From NCBI RefSeq assembly GCF_002729955.1, contig NZ_PBYA01000042.1, positions 1 through 64,000 on the forward strand: a DNA stretch of 64,000 nt, in the 5' to 3' direction. This stretch comes from Salinisphaera sp. Lineage in GTDB: Bacteria > Pseudomonadota > Gammaproteobacteria > Nevskiales > Salinisphaeraceae. Made by a program: the position numbers and the translations under genes. The notes below the pieces were generated by a model. That model made no database searches, was not told the origin of the DNA, and saw only the letters and a list, made by a program, of their open reading frames with translations. This document shows, in pieces, positions 40,325 through 51,602 of this stretch. Every line of letters starts with the position of its first letter. Positions within the stretch are counted from its first letter, which is position 1.

Positions 40325-40861
40325 CTATTGCGCGAGCGACTGACGCATGCGCTCAAGCTGTGCGCGCAACGAACCGTCGATCACCAGGTCGCCGGCACGA
40401 ATGATCGCGCCGCCGATCACGTCTTCATCCTGTTCGAACGTCAGCGAAACGTTGCGGGCAAGCCGTTTTTCGAGCGACTTCACCAGCGCCGAACGCTGCT
40501 CTTCGGAGAACTCGACGGCCGAGGTGACACTGACGTCCACCCGGTTCTCGGCCTCGGCCTTGCGCGTTTCGTAGAGTGACGCGATCGCCGGCGCGAGACC
40601 CAGACGGCCGTTATCGACGAGCAGCCGAACGAAGTTCTGGCTGCCCTCGTCCATATCCTCGCGGCCGAGCTCGACAACCAGTTCAACCAGCCGAGTATCG
40701 CTGATCTCCGGGTTGTCCAGAAGCAGCGAGACGTCCGGATTGGCCACGATGGCCGAAAGCGCCTCGAGCGCCCGCGACCATTCGTCCAGCCGACCGTTGG
40801 ATTCGGCGAGCTCGAACACGGCTTCGGCGTACGGCCGTGCCAGCGTCTGCGTCTCTGCCAT
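40325..40861 (-). CDS. atpH: ATP synthase delta subunit
   Basis: 178 residues, mostly helical. Starts [18 protein letters not shown] and ends with the conserved beta domain ([33 protein letters not shown], read in two parts). Connects F1 to the peripheral stalk. Two bp separate it from atpF. Confidence 0.96.
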   Translation of the reverse strand: MAETQTLARPYAEAVFELAESNGRLDEWSRALEALSAIVANPDVSLLLDNPEISDTRLVELVVELGREDMDEGSQNFVRLLVDNGRLGLAPAIASLYETRKAEAENRVDVSVTSAVEFSEEQRSALVKSLEKRLARNVSLTFEQDEDVIGGAIIRAGDLVIDGSLRAQLERMRQSLAQ

Positions 40862-40863
40862 GG

Positions 40864-41337
40864 CTAACGAATCTCCGCGACGAGGTCGTCGATGATGTCA
40901 TTGTGCGCCTTGGCGTCGATCTCGCGCTTGAGAATACGCTCGGCGCCCACGACGGCCAGCGAACCGACCTCGCGCCGCAGGTCTTCCTTGGCCGAGACCA
41001 CGGCCTGGTCCACTTCTTCACGCGCGGCAGTGACGATACGCTCGCCTTCCGCACGCGCGTCCTCACGGGCACGCTCAAGCGTTTCATCGGCCTGACGCTG
41101 CGCATTGGTCAGGATTTCCTGAGCCTGCGTACGCGCCTTGGCGACCATATCCTCGGCCTTGGCGGTGGCTTCGTTCAGCTCCCGAACACCCCGCTCGGCC
41201 GCGGCGAGACCTTCGCTGATTCGTTTCTGACGATCGCGCATGGCCTGCATGATCGGCGGCCATACGAACTTCATGGTGAACCAGACGAAGACCGCGAAGA
41301 CGATCATCTGGGCCAGCAGTGTGGCATTGATGCTCAT
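40864..41337 (-). CDS. atpF: ATP synthase b subunit
   Basis: 157 residues. One N-terminal membrane helix ([20 protein letters not shown]) followed by a long charged helix that forms the dimeric peripheral stalk. Standard E. coli-like length. It lies between atpE and atpH. Confidence 0.97.
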   Translation of the reverse strand: MSINATLLAQMIVFAVFVWFTMKFVWPPIMQAMRDRQKRISEGLAAAERGVRELNEATAKAEDMVAKARTQAQEILTNAQRQADETLERAREDARAEGERIVTAAREEVDQAVVSAKEDLRREVGSLAVVGAERILKREIDAKAHNDIIDDLVAEIR

Positions 41338-41390
41338 GGGTTACCCCTGGCTTGCGTAACTCGAGTTAAGCGACGTGGCGAACCCGGTGT

Positions 41391-41672
<282 letters not shown>

Positions 41673-41719
41673 CTACTCTCCAGTTTACGAGTCAGTCAGT
41701 GGTTGGTGGTGTCGATCGA

Positions 41720-43007
<1,288 letters not shown>

Positions 43008-43146
43008 CGCGGCTCCGGACGGACACGCGAATCACTCACGGCGCGTCCAACGCTCGGCGGACTATAGACAAAGCGAATTGGAAGGTCAATCGGCTCGAAA
43101 ACGCCTGTTATTTACAACAAAACGCGCTCGAGCCGCGCTTGCACCG

Positions 43147-43995
43147 TTACTTCAAACGGTCGAGCAAATTATCGAGTTCGCCGGCATTGGGGTAGTCGAT
43201 CACCACCCGGGCACGCCCGCCGCGCTGCGAGCGCACGGTAACTTTGGCCCCCAGCGTTTCCCCCAGTTCGTGCTCGAAGCGCACCAGTCGATTGCTCTGT
43301 CGTGGTGCGCTTTCGACATCCTTTTCGGCCATGGCCGAGGCCACCAGCGCTTCGGTCTGGCGCACGGTCAGCTGGCGGGAGGCCACCCGCGCGGCGAGGT
43401 CGGCCTGCAGGGCGGTCGGCGCGCCCAGCAGGGCTCGCGCATGGCCCATCTGGATATCACCCGCGCGCAGCAGCGCCTGCGCCTCGGGCACCAGTTCGGC
43501 CAGGCGCAGCAGGTTGGACACGCTCGCCCGCGAGCGCCCCACGGCCTCGGCACAGGCGGCATGGGTCATGCCGCATTCCTCGATCAGCCGACGCAACGCG
43601 GCGGCTTCTTCCAGCGGGTTGAGGTCTTCGCGCTGAATGTTTTCGATAAGCGCGACGGCCATGGCGGCTTCGTCGGCCATCGGGCGCACCACGGCCGGCA
43701 CGGTGGCAAGGCCTGCCAGGCGTGCCGCGCGCCAGCGCCGCTCACCGGCGACGATCTCGTAGCCGCCGTCGGCATCGCGCACCACCAGCGGCTGCACCAC
43801 GCCCTGGGTACGAATGGACTGCGCCAGCGCTTCCAGCGCTTCGGCGTCCATGTCACGACGCGGCTGATAGCGCCCGGGACGCAGGGCATCGAGCTCGAGC
43901 TCGACGAGTTCGCTGCCGCTTTCCGGCGTGTCGTCGAAATCGTTGGAAAGCAGCGATTCGAGACCGCGCCCCAGTCCGCGTTTTTTCTGTGCCAT
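43147..43995 (-). CDS. parB: Chromosome partitioning protein ParB
   Basis: 282 residues from the ATG at 43995 (MAQKKRGLGRGLESLL, the typical ParB start). The ParB/Spo0J CTPase motifs are visible: LRPGRYQPRRD, and GERRWRAARLAGL with the GERRWRA box; then the helix-turn-helix THAACAEAVGRSRASVSNLLRL and a C-terminal dimer domain. Binds parS and spreads as a CTP-dependent clamp. It starts 36 bp behind parA. I found no obvious parS palindrome in the window by eye. Confidence 0.96.
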   Translation of the reverse strand: MAQKKRGLGRGLESLLSNDFDDTPESGSELVELELDALRPGRYQPRRDMDAEALEALAQSIRTQGVVQPLVVRDADGGYEIVAGERRWRAARLAGLATVPAVVRPMADEAAMAVALIENIQREDLNPLEEAAALRRLIEECGMTHAACAEAVGRSRASVSNLLRLAELVPEAQALLRAGDIQMGHARALLGAPTALQADLAARVASRQLTVRQTEALVASAMAEKDVESAPRQSNRLVRFEHELGETLGAKVTVRSQRGGRARVVIDYPNAGELDNLLDRLK

Positions 43996-44030
43996 AGCCC
44001 GATCTTGTTTGAGTGATGCGCTCGATGCGC

Positions 44031-44876
44031 TCAACCGGCGTTACGCCGACGCCGCCCGAACAGCGACGACACGGCGCGGCGCGCGCCCTTGCGCGGCGCG
44101 TCGATGACTTCGCTGTCGTCGCGCGCGAGAATTTCGGCAGCCAGCTGGCGATAGGCGGTCGCGCCCGATGCGGCGCTATCGTACTGCATGATCGGCACCC
44201 CGTGGCTGGGCGCTTCGGCCAGGCGCACGTTGCGCGGAATGCAGGTTTCGTAGACGGCACTGCCGAAATAGTCGATCAGCTGGGCCGAGACATCGCCGGT
44301 CAGACGGTTGCGCGGGTCGTGCATGGTGCGCAGCACGCCTTCGATGATCAGCTCCGGATTCATCATCTTGCGTACGCTCTCGATGGTTTCGAGCAGGTCG
44401 GACAGGCCTTCCAGGGCGTAGTACTCGCACTGCATGGGGATGATCACCCCGCGAGCGGCGGCCAGCGCGTTGACCGTGAGCATGGACAGCGCCGGCGGGC
44501 AGTCGATGATCACGTAATCGAAGCTGTCCGAAATTTCGGCGAGCGCCTGCTTGAGCGCGAGACGCCCGTTCTTGCGATCACGTAGCCCGACCTCGGCCGC
44601 GGTCATGTCGCCGTTAGCGCCCAGCAGGAAGAACTGGCCGTCGAGCACCACCTGCAACGCTTCCGAGACGCCCTTGTCGCCCAGCAGAAAATCGCAGACG
44701 GTGGCTTCGAGCGCGTTCTTGTCCACGCCCACGCCCATGGTGGCATTGCCCTGGGCATCCATATCCACGAGCAGCACGCGCTGCTCGGCCTCGGCGAGCG
44801 CAGCCGCGAGATTGATGCTCGTCGTCGTCTTGCCGACGCCGCCTTTCTGGTTGGCAATGGCGATGATGTTGCTCAT
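44031..44876 (-). CDS. parA: Chromosome partitioning ATPase ParA (Soj)
   Basis: 281 residues. Deviant Walker A KGGVGKTTTSINLAA at the N-terminus, DMDAQGNATMG, and Walker B DYVIIDCPPALSM. It has no N-terminal HTH extension, so it is the small chromosomal (Soj) type. It forms the gradient that moves ParB-parS complexes. The C-terminus is rich in Arg (GARRAVSSLFGRRRRNAG). It is transcribed with parB and lies 138 bp after rsmG. Confidence 0.97.
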   Translation of the reverse strand: MSNIIAIANQKGGVGKTTTSINLAAALAEAEQRVLLVDMDAQGNATMGVGVDKNALEATVCDFLLGDKGVSEALQVVLDGQFFLLGANGDMTAAEVGLRDRKNGRLALKQALAEISDSFDYVIIDCPPALSMLTVNALAAARGVIIPMQCEYYALEGLSDLLETIESVRKMMNPELIIEGVLRTMHDPRNRLTGDVSAQLIDYFGSAVYETCIPRNVRLAEAPSHGVPIMQYDSAASGATAYRQLAAEILARDDSEVIDAPRKGARRAVSSLFGRRRRNAG

Positions 44877-45014
44877 GGCCGCTCAGTCTAATGGACTCGT
44901 GAAGCGCATGTTATGCCCAAGCCCGTTCCCGCGCATGCCCGCTGTGCAACGACGCCCGCTCGCCATGCGGGGTCGGGCCGCGCGATCCAACGCTGCATGC
45001 GTTTGGGCAGCGCT

Positions 45015-45662
45015 TCAGATCAGCCCCGGCTCCAGAATGGCCAGATGACGATCGGCCTCGAGGCCGGGCACGCGCAGGGCCACCGTATCCACATGCCGAA
45101 AATCCAGCGGCAAGTCGGCCATTTCCGGGGCCGGATCGCGGCCCTTCATCAACAGAAAACGCCCGCCCGGGGCGACCAGGTGGCCGGCCAGTCGCGCGCA
45201 CTCGCCGGCCGCGGCAAACGCCCGACAAATCACGGTATCGAACTTGTCGTCGGTCTCGACCGATTCCACCCGCTCCTGCACCACGAGGACGTTGTCCAGT
45301 TCCAGGCGCCGGCGCACGTGGCGCAAAAACGCGGCCTTCTTGCGGTTGGATTCGACCAGGGTCACCGTAATGCGCGGACGCGCGATCGCAATCACCAGCC
45401 CCGGCAGTCCCGGCCCGCTGCCAATATCGGCGACCGACGCACCTGAAACGAAATCCAGCACCGCCAGGCTGTCGAGCAAATGCCGCGTGACCATCGCCAA
45501 CGGATCGCGCACGGCGGTGAGATTATAGGTGGCATTCCAGGTCGACAGCTCGCGCAGATACGCGATCAGCTGCGCCTGCACCGGCCGCCCCACATCGACG
45601 CCGATTTCCTTGATCCCCTCCGCCAGACGCTGTTCGCAGGCGGGCCAATCCGTCATCGCCAT
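45015..45662 (-). CDS. rsmG: 16S rRNA (guanine527-N7)-methyltransferase RsmG
   Basis: 215 residues. SAM-dependent fold with the glycine-rich motif VADIGSGPGLPGLVIAI and ESNRKKAAFLRHV, and the family marker NLTAVRDP near residue 46. Start ATG follows GGGGAAAGC. It is upstream of parA as in most gammaproteobacteria, but mnmG, normally its other neighbour, is not present on the far side. Confidence 0.95.
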   Translation of the reverse strand: MAMTDWPACEQRLAEGIKEIGVDVGRPVQAQLIAYLRELSTWNATYNLTAVRDPLAMVTRHLLDSLAVLDFVSGASVADIGSGPGLPGLVIAIARPRITVTLVESNRKKAAFLRHVRRRLELDNVLVVQERVESVETDDKFDTVICRAFAAAGECARLAGHLVAPGGRFLLMKGRDPAPEMADLPLDFRHVDTVALRVPGLEADRHLAILEPGLI

Positions 45663-45989
45663 GCTTTCCCCATCGTGATCCTCCCCGTGTCAGCCCTTCA
45701 GGATAGCGATTTTAGCCGAGCGATTCGTCATCACGGCCATGTCGCGGCTGCGTAAGAGTTGTTTTATTAACCCGACACAAATATAGATGAATTATCGGGT
45801 TAACAACGCGAGTGCGCGCCAGCGTACTCGCCGCGGCCGACGGCCGCGAAGCTATCAAAAATCAAGGACGGACACGTGCCGGCGTTGATTTTTGATAGCG
45901 TTGAAAACGGCTGACCGAGTCAGCTGTTTTGGTGCCGGGTTAATAGGCGCCATGCTGCCCGATCGCCGCTTGTAACAACCAGATCGCCC
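45663..45989. other. Divergent intergenic region with two hairpins
   Basis: About 330 bp between rsmG (minus) and the carboxyltransferase (plus). It contains a 9-bp stem TTAACCCGA...TCGGGTTAA (45767-45803) around an AT-rich loop and a perfect 15-bp stem, GCTATCAAAAATCAA (45851-45865) with its complement at 45885-45899, around a 19-nt loop. The second stem is long enough to be a regulatory or transcript-end structure. No gene and no cluster of DnaA boxes is seen here. Confidence 0.5.
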
Positions 45990-47477
45990 ATGACCGATTC
46001 TCATACCGCCACCCGCGATAGCGCCCGCCCCGAGGCCGTCGCCAAGCGCCATGCCCTGGGTAAACGCACCGCCCGCGAAAACATCGCCGATCTTTGCGAT
46101 GGCGATAGCTTCATGGAGTACGGCGCGCTGACCATCGCCGCGCAGCGCAACCGCCGCGCGCTCGACGAGCTCAAGCGCGACACCCCAGCCGATGGGCTGA
46201 TCAGCGGCATCGGGCGGATCAACGGCGATCGCTTCGATCGCGCAAGCACGCGCTGCGTGGTGATGAGCTACGACTACACCGTGCTCGCCGGCACCCAGGG
46301 CTATCAGAACCATCGCAAGACCGACCGCATGGTCGAGATCGCGCGCCGCGAACGCCTGCCGCTGGTGTTCTTCACCGAAGGCGGCGGCGGCCGTCCGGGC
46401 GATACCGACGCAGCGCTGGTGGTCAACTCCGGACTGGAAGTCACCAGCTTCTACAGCTTTGCACGCCTTAACGGCGAAGTGCCCCTGATCGGTATCAATG
46501 CCGGGCGCTGTTTTGCCGGCAACGCGGCGTTTTTCGGCTGCTGCGATATCACCATCGCCACCCGCGATGCCAATCTCGGCATGGCCGGCCCCGCCATGAT
46601 CGCCGGCGGCGGCCTGGGCGAATACGCCCCCGAGGATATCGGCCCCGCCGAGCAGCAGGCGGCCATCGGCGTGATCGATATTCTGGTCGACGATGAAGCC
46701 GAGGCCGTAGCCACGGCGAAGCGCTGTCTGTCGTACTTTCAGGGCCCGGTCGCCGACTTCGAGGCCCCCGACAGCACCCGCGTGGCCGACCTCATGCCGG
46801 CCAACCGGCGCATGACCTATGACGTACGCCGGATCATCGCCGCAATCGCCGATATCGACTCCATGACCGAACTGGGCGCGACCCATGCGCCCAACCTCGT
46901 CACCGCCTTCATCCGTGTCGAAGGCCGGCCCCTGGGCGTGATCGCCAACAACCCGCGCAGCCTGGCCGGCGCCATCGACAGCGCGGCCGCGCGCAAGGCC
47001 GCCGACTTCATGCGCCTGTGCAACACCCACGGCATCGCGTTGCTCACGCTCTGCGACACGCCCGGCATCATGGTCGGCCCCGAGGCCGAGAAGAGCGGCA
47101 CCGTCGCCCATGCCTCGCAGCTGTTCATTGCCGGCGCCAAAGTGGCCGTGCCCTGGTATGGCATCGTACTTCGCAAGGCCTACGGCCTGGGCGCACAGGC
47201 CATGCTCGGCGGGCATCTCAAGCGGCCGAACTTCACCGTGGCCTGGCCGCAGGGTGAATTCGGCCCGATGGGCGTCGAAGGCGCCGTCACGCTCGGGTTT
47301 CGGCGCGAACTGGAAGCCATCGAAGACGAATCCGAACGCGCCGCGCGCTACCAGCAGCTGGTGGATTCGATGTACGAACAGGGCAAGGCCGAAAACGTGG
47401 CCAGCTATTTCGAAATCGATGACGTGATCGACCCGGGCGAATCCCGCCGCTGGCTCGCGGGGGCGCTTGGCAGCTAG
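45990..47477 (+). CDS. Acyl-CoA carboxylase carboxyltransferase (beta) subunit
   Basis: 495 residues, with both crotonase-like halves of the carboxyltransferase domain. Visible: LISGIGRINGDRF, FFTEGGGGRPGDT, GINAGRCFAGNAAFFGCCD, AMIAGGGLGEYAPEDIGP, then ADFMRLCNTHGIALLTLCDTPG (read in parts) and AYGLGAQAMLGG. Family members transfer CO2 from biotin to acetyl-, propionyl- or methylcrotonyl-type acyl-CoA. The partner biotin carboxylase/biotin carrier is not encoded nearby, which is unusual, and the acyl substrate cannot be read from sequence. It stands alone, divergent from rsmG. Confidence 0.85.
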   Translation: MTDSHTATRDSARPEAVAKRHALGKRTARENIADLCDGDSFMEYGALTIAAQRNRRALDELKRDTPADGLISGIGRINGDRFDRASTRCVVMSYDYTVLAGTQGYQNHRKTDRMVEIARRERLPLVFFTEGGGGRPGDTDAALVVNSGLEVTSFYSFARLNGEVPLIGINAGRCFAGNAAFFGCCDITIATRDANLGMAGPAMIAGGGLGEYAPEDIGPAEQQAAIGVIDILVDDEAEAVATAKRCLSYFQGPVADFEAPDSTRVADLMPANRRMTYDVRRIIAAIADIDSMTELGATHAPNLVTAFIRVEGRPLGVIANNPRSLAGAIDSAAARKAADFMRLCNTHGIALLTLCDTPGIMVGPEAEKSGTVAHASQLFIAGAKVAVPWYGIVLRKAYGLGAQAMLGGHLKRPNFTVAWPQGEFGPMGVEGAVTLGFRRELEAIEDESERAARYQQLVDSMYEQGKAENVASYFEIDDVIDPGESRRWLAGALGS

Positions 47478-47875
47478 CTTTTTAGTCCGCGAATGAACGC
47501 CAATATACGCAAAGTTTTGTTGGCGCCACCGCACTGGGTTTTATGAAGAAGTGTCCGCAGATCGACGCCGATCCACACAGATGAAAAGCGGAGCGCGTCC
47601 TCGACGCTCGCTCAAGACCGGGGCGCCGCGCAAACCCGGCGCCGCCAGGCAGTCGACCTGGATCTGTGTTGATCTGCGTCGATCTGCGGACAGTGCCTGT
47701 CTCGAATCCCCTGTGCCGCCGACACGCTGAGTCGCGCTGTAACCTGCGGATAACTCTTCTGACAAAGCTCAACACGCGGTGTGAATATCGGACCACCCGG
47801 CCTCGCGCGATCCGTCTTTCACCTTATTCGCGTGTCTTCGCGTTCATTCGCGGACTGCTCGAGAGATCGAAGCGG
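47478..47875. repeat. Nested inverted-repeat intergenic element (copy A)
   Basis: A 398-bp gap between convergent genes. The inner inverted repeat has 30-bp arms at 47553-47582 and 47662-47691 (28 of 30 pair), built of GCAGATCGACGC-like units. An outer pair of 30-bp arms at 47484-47513 and 47827-47856 (26 of 30 pair) starts AGTCCGCGAATGAACGC and encloses the inner pair. The inner arms recur at 58109-58269. Such periodic GCAGAT-type repeats are often mis-called as short genes; I see no real gene here. Confidence 0.75.
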
Positions 47876-49570
47876 TTACCCGTCGGCCTCGATCTTGGCC
47901 CAGGTATCGCGTAGCGGCACGATCCGGTTGAACACCGGCTTGCCCGGGGCGTGATCGTGGCGATCGGCCACGAAATAGCCTATACGCTCGAACTGAACCC
48001 GGTACTCCGGCTCGACCATAGCCAGATCCGGCTCGATCGTGCAGTTTTCGTACACGGTGAGCGAATCCGGGTTGAGGTCGTCGAGCATGTCGCGCTCGCC
48101 GCGGCCGGGGTGTTCGGCCGCGAACAGTCGATCGTACTGGCGTACCGTGGCTTTCTTGCCGTGGCTGGCCGATACCCAGTGGATCACGCCCTTGGGCTTG
48201 ATGCCGTCGGCCGGGTTGTCGCCGAGGGTGTCGGGGTCATAGGTGCAATGCACTTCCACGATCTCGCCGGCATCGTTCTTGACCACATCGGTGGCTTCGA
48301 TCACATAGGCATTGCGCAGACGTACGCGCTTGCCCAGCACCAGGCGCTTGTATTTCTTGTTGGCCTCTTCGCGGAAATCCTCTTTCTCGATCAGGATTTC
48401 ATGCGTGAACGGCAGGCTGCGCTCGCCCAGATCGTCGCGGTTCGGATGGCCGGCGGCGGTGAGCTGTTCGACGCCGTCTTCCGGATAGTTGGTGATCACG
48501 ATCTTGAGCGAATCGAGCACGCACATCGCCCGCGGCGCGTTGTTGTTCAGGTCGTCACGAATGGCGTGTTCGAGCATCGCGGCATCGACCACGCCGTCGG
48601 TACGGGCCACGCCGATCGTTTCGCAGAAGTTGCGGATCGCCGTCGGCGTATAGCCGCGCCGACGAATACCGGCCAACGTGGGCATGCGCGGGTCGTCCCA
48701 GCCGTCGACAACGTGCTCGTCGATCAGGCGCTTGAGCTTGCGCTTGCTGGTGACGGTGTAGTTGAGGTTGAGCCGCCCGAATTCGGTCTGCACGGGCCGG
48801 GCCGGCACCGGCAGATGCTCGATGAACCAGTCATAGAGCGGGCGATGATCCTCGAATTCCAGCGTACAGATGGAGTGGGTCACGCCTTCGATGGCGTCCG
48901 ACTGGCCGTGGGCGAAATCGTAGGACGGGTAGATGCACCATTTGTCGCCGGTCTGATGATGCGCGGCATGCCGGATTCGATAGATCACCGGGTCGCGCAG
49001 ATTCATGTTGCCGGCGGCCATGTCGATCTTGGCGCGCAGCGAGGCCTGGCCTTCGCCGAATTCACCGGCACGCATCTTTTCGAAGGCCGCCAGGTTTTCG
49101 GCCGGGGTGCGATCGCGATAGGGGCTGTTCGTGCCCGGGGTATTCCAGTCGCCGCGGTATTCGCGTGCCTGTTCGGAAGTCAGCTCGTCGACGTAGGCAT
49201 CGCCGTTTTCGATCAGGTGCAGGGCGTATTCGTAAAGGGTATCGAAATAGTCCGACGTAAAGCGCACATGACCATCCCAGTCGAAGCCCAGCCAGTGCAC
49301 GTCTTCCTGAATGGAATCGATGAAGGCCTGTTCCTCTTTCTCCGGGTTGGTGTCGTCGAAGCGCAGCCGACACCGCCCACCGAAGTGCTCGGCCAGACCA
49401 AAGTTCAGACAGATCGATTTCGCATGGCCGATATGCAGAAAGCCGTTCGGCTCGGGCGGAAAGCGTGTGACCACCTCGCCCACGTGATCGCCGCGCTCGA
49501 TCTGCTCGGCGATCATGTTGCGTACGAAATTGTTGCCGGACCTGGACGTCGACGGTGCGTTGTCGCTCAT
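47876..49570 (-). CDS. glnS: Glutaminyl-tRNA synthetase
   Basis: 564 residues from the ATG at 49570 ([20 protein letters not shown]); an upstream in-frame start adds nine residues without support. Class I synthetase: the HIGH motif ([13 protein letters not shown]) and KMSKS-like [11 protein letters not shown], plus the glutamine-specific RFPPEPNG and the two C-terminal beta-barrels. Charges tRNA-Gln directly. It is convergent with the carboxyltransferase across the inverted-repeat element. Confidence 0.97.
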   Translation of the reverse strand: MSDNAPSTSRSGNNFVRNMIAEQIERGDHVGEVVTRFPPEPNGFLHIGHAKSICLNFGLAEHFGGRCRLRFDDTNPEKEEQAFIDSIQEDVHWLGFDWDGHVRFTSDYFDTLYEYALHLIENGDAYVDELTSEQAREYRGDWNTPGTNSPYRDRTPAENLAAFEKMRAGEFGEGQASLRAKIDMAAGNMNLRDPVIYRIRHAAHHQTGDKWCIYPSYDFAHGQSDAIEGVTHSICTLEFEDHRPLYDWFIEHLPVPARPVQTEFGRLNLNYTVTSKRKLKRLIDEHVVDGWDDPRMPTLAGIRRRGYTPTAIRNFCETIGVARTDGVVDAAMLEHAIRDDLNNNAPRAMCVLDSLKIVITNYPEDGVEQLTAAGHPNRDDLGERSLPFTHEILIEKEDFREEANKKYKRLVLGKRVRLRNAYVIEATDVVKNDAGEIVEVHCTYDPDTLGDNPADGIKPKGVIHWVSASHGKKATVRQYDRLFAAEHPGRGERDMLDDLNPDSLTVYENCTIEPDLAMVEPEYRVQFERIGYFVADRHDHAPGKPVFNRIVPLRDTWAKIEADG

Positions 49571-49786
49571 AAATGCCACCCGCGCTCGTGCCCGCAAGCC
49601 GAACGAAAAACATGAAACTCAGGCGCCAATTATAACGGCTCGGGGCGTGGCTTTCGGCGCCGGTTCATTGCACCGGCGTATCGGGGCGCACACTCGGTCC
49701 GGCGTTGCATGCGTATCGAGGCGAAGCGACGCCGGGCCACGGGCCGAGATGGACTCGGCCCGTCGCCATCAGACCGGGCGCAAAAG

Positions 49787-51289
49787 TCAGCTGGCAGCGC
49801 TGCTCTGCTGGGTCTTGCTGCGCCGCTTGGCCGTACTCTTCTTTGCCGAAGACGCGTCGCTATCTGCCGCCTCGGTTTTGCCGGCCGGCTCGCGATCGCC
49901 GTAGGTTTCGCGCAGTTCGTCGAGCGTTTCGCCGGCATAAACGGCCAGACGCTGCATCGAGGGCAGGGTCTCCCGACAACCGATAAAGCCAAAGCCCAGC
50001 GTATCGCCATAGCCGTGCACGGTGATATTGAGCGCCTGGCCGTGGGTCACCAGCGAGGTCGGGTAGAACGCTTCCATCTCCGCGCCGTGGATATAGAGCG
50101 GGCCTTCCGGGCCGGGCAGGTTGGATACCGTCACATTGAACACGGGCCGCGTGCGTCCGCCCATGCCGGTGACCAGCGACAGCACGTAGGGCGCCATGAG
50201 CGCGACCGTGTACTGGGTGATGGCCGCCGCCGAGAGTTTGCTCAGCTCGTTCTTTGCGCGTTTTGTCGAACGCGCCACCGCTTGAAGACGTTCCGGCGTC
50301 GACTCGATATCGGTCGCCAGGTTGGCGACGATGAAGGTCAGCGCGTTGCCTTCGTCCTGATCGTCGGCCGGGCGTACCGAAACCGGAATACCGGCGGTCA
50401 GCGGCTTGCTGGGCAGTTCGCCGATCTCGCGCAGATAACGCCGAAGCGCGCCGCCGCAGATGGTGAGCACGATGTCGTTGACGGTCACCCCGGCGTTGTG
50501 CGCCAGGCTGCGGCATTCGGCCAGCGAGTACAGCTGGGTGGCATAGCGCCGCTGCGACTGGATACGACTGTTGAGCAGCGACGAGGCCGATGAGAACGGC
50601 AGGCCGGCGGTGCCGGTTTCCGAACGCGCGCTCTTGAGCATGCTGCGCACCACGCGCGCGAAGCCCGGCAGCGAACCGACCTGCTCGGCCGCACCCCCCA
50701 TCAATTCGGCCACGGCCCGATACAGGCCCGGCCGCGCTTCGCTGGGCGAACGCTTGCGGCGTTTTTTCGGCGGCAGCGCCCAGAATGGCGGGCGCTCGGT
50801 ATCGTTGGGATCGTCGGTGAGCGCCCTGGCGAGCTGGCGCATACCGGCCACGCCGTCGAGCAGCGAATGGTGCAGCTTGATATAGAGCGCGAAGCGATTG
50901 CCTTCGAGCCCTTCGATGAGATGCGCTTCCCAGGGCGGGCGCCGGAAATCCAGCGGATGACTATGCAGACGCGACGCGAGTTCGCCGAGTTCGCGCTCGC
51001 CACCGGGCGCCGGCAGGGCCGAATGCCGGAAGTGGTATTCGACATCGATTTCGTCGAGCAGCTCCCACTCCGGCGCGACGGTACGCAGCGCACCCTTGCG
51101 CAGGCGGTGGTTCCAGGGCGAATAGGCCTGCGAGAACTGGTGGTAATGCTTGACGATGCGGCGCGGCAGATCCTTCGGCGCACCGTCGGGGATCTGAAAG
51201 GTCAGCAACCCGCCGACCTGCATCGGCGCATTTTCGGTTTCCACATTGAGCCAGGCCATATCGACCAGGTTCAGGCGTTTGGTCTCCAT
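49787..51289 (-). CDS. Wax ester synthase / diacylglycerol acyltransferase (WS/DGAT)
   Basis: 500 residues from the ATG at 51289 (METKRLNLVDMAWLNVETE), close to the usual N-terminus. The catalytic HHSLLDG motif lies near residue 133, followed by the conserved CNVTVSNL-like patch (VFNVTVSNLPGP) and the second-half SYGDTL-type segment (GYGDTLGFGFIG). The C-terminal tail (about 40 residues) is basic and low complexity. It makes storage wax esters or triacylglycerol from acyl-CoA. A 15-bp palindrome lies about 110 bp upstream and a terminator of the MAPEG gene beyond it, so it is transcribed on its own. Confidence 0.9.
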   Translation of the reverse strand: METKRLNLVDMAWLNVETENAPMQVGGLLTFQIPDGAPKDLPRRIVKHYHQFSQAYSPWNHRLRKGALRTVAPEWELLDEIDVEYHFRHSALPAPGGERELGELASRLHSHPLDFRRPPWEAHLIEGLEGNRFALYIKLHHSLLDGVAGMRQLARALTDDPNDTERPPFWALPPKKRRKRSPSEARPGLYRAVAELMGGAAEQVGSLPGFARVVRSMLKSARSETGTAGLPFSSASSLLNSRIQSQRRYATQLYSLAECRSLAHNAGVTVNDIVLTICGGALRRYLREIGELPSKPLTAGIPVSVRPADDQDEGNALTFIVANLATDIESTPERLQAVARSTKRAKNELSKLSAAAITQYTVALMAPYVLSLVTGMGGRTRPVFNVTVSNLPGPEGPLYIHGAEMEAFYPTSLVTHGQALNITVHGYGDTLGFGFIGCRETLPSMQRLAVYAGETLDELRETYGDREPAGKTEAADSDASSAKKSTAKRRSKTQQSSAAS

Positions 51290-51399
51290 CAACGTGTCTC
51301 CTGTTCGCACACGATGCCGGGCATGGATCGACCGGCACGATCTTTTACCGGCTCAGGCCGGGTTAGTGTCATCGCGCATTTGTGAAAATTGATATTTTT

Positions 51400-51414
51400 A
51401 TTATTGCCAATAAT
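51400..51414. promoter_or_regulatory. Palindrome upstream of the WS/DGAT gene
   Basis: ATTATTGCCAATAAT is a perfect 7+1+7 palindrome in an AT-rich patch about 110 bp upstream of the acyltransferase start. Position and symmetry suggest an operator for a dimeric repressor; the regulator is unknown. Confidence 0.4.
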
Positions 51415-51513
51415 CGTAAACACGGTAGCGCAACGCAAGTCCCGCGTGTGCCGTCTACGCCTTTACGTTGCGCTCTTTCATGCGCCGGCGCACCTGTCGG
51501 GAATGCCGCATAC

Positions 51514-51550
51514 AAAAAAATGCGCCATACCCAAGCCGGGTACGACGCAT
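51514..51550 (-). terminator. Rho-independent terminator of the MAPEG gene
   Basis: On the minus strand: ATGCG and TACCC pair with GGGTA and CGCAT, with a small internal loop, followed by seven T residues (the A-run at 51514-51520). It lies 53 bp behind the MAPEG stop. Confidence 0.85.
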
Positions 51551-51602
51551 CTTGCGTTACACGATCAACGATTCCAGGCCCAAGGGACGAGGCCGCCCGA
51601 CC

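Noticed and set aside
43008..45014. parS site near parAB
   Set aside because: No palindrome resembling TGTTCCACGTGGAACA was found by eye in this region or the window.
45855..47534. 559-codon minus-strand frame over the carboxyltransferase
   Set aside because: Antisense shadow; product composition (His, Gly, Ala, Val rich) is typical of reversed coding DNA.
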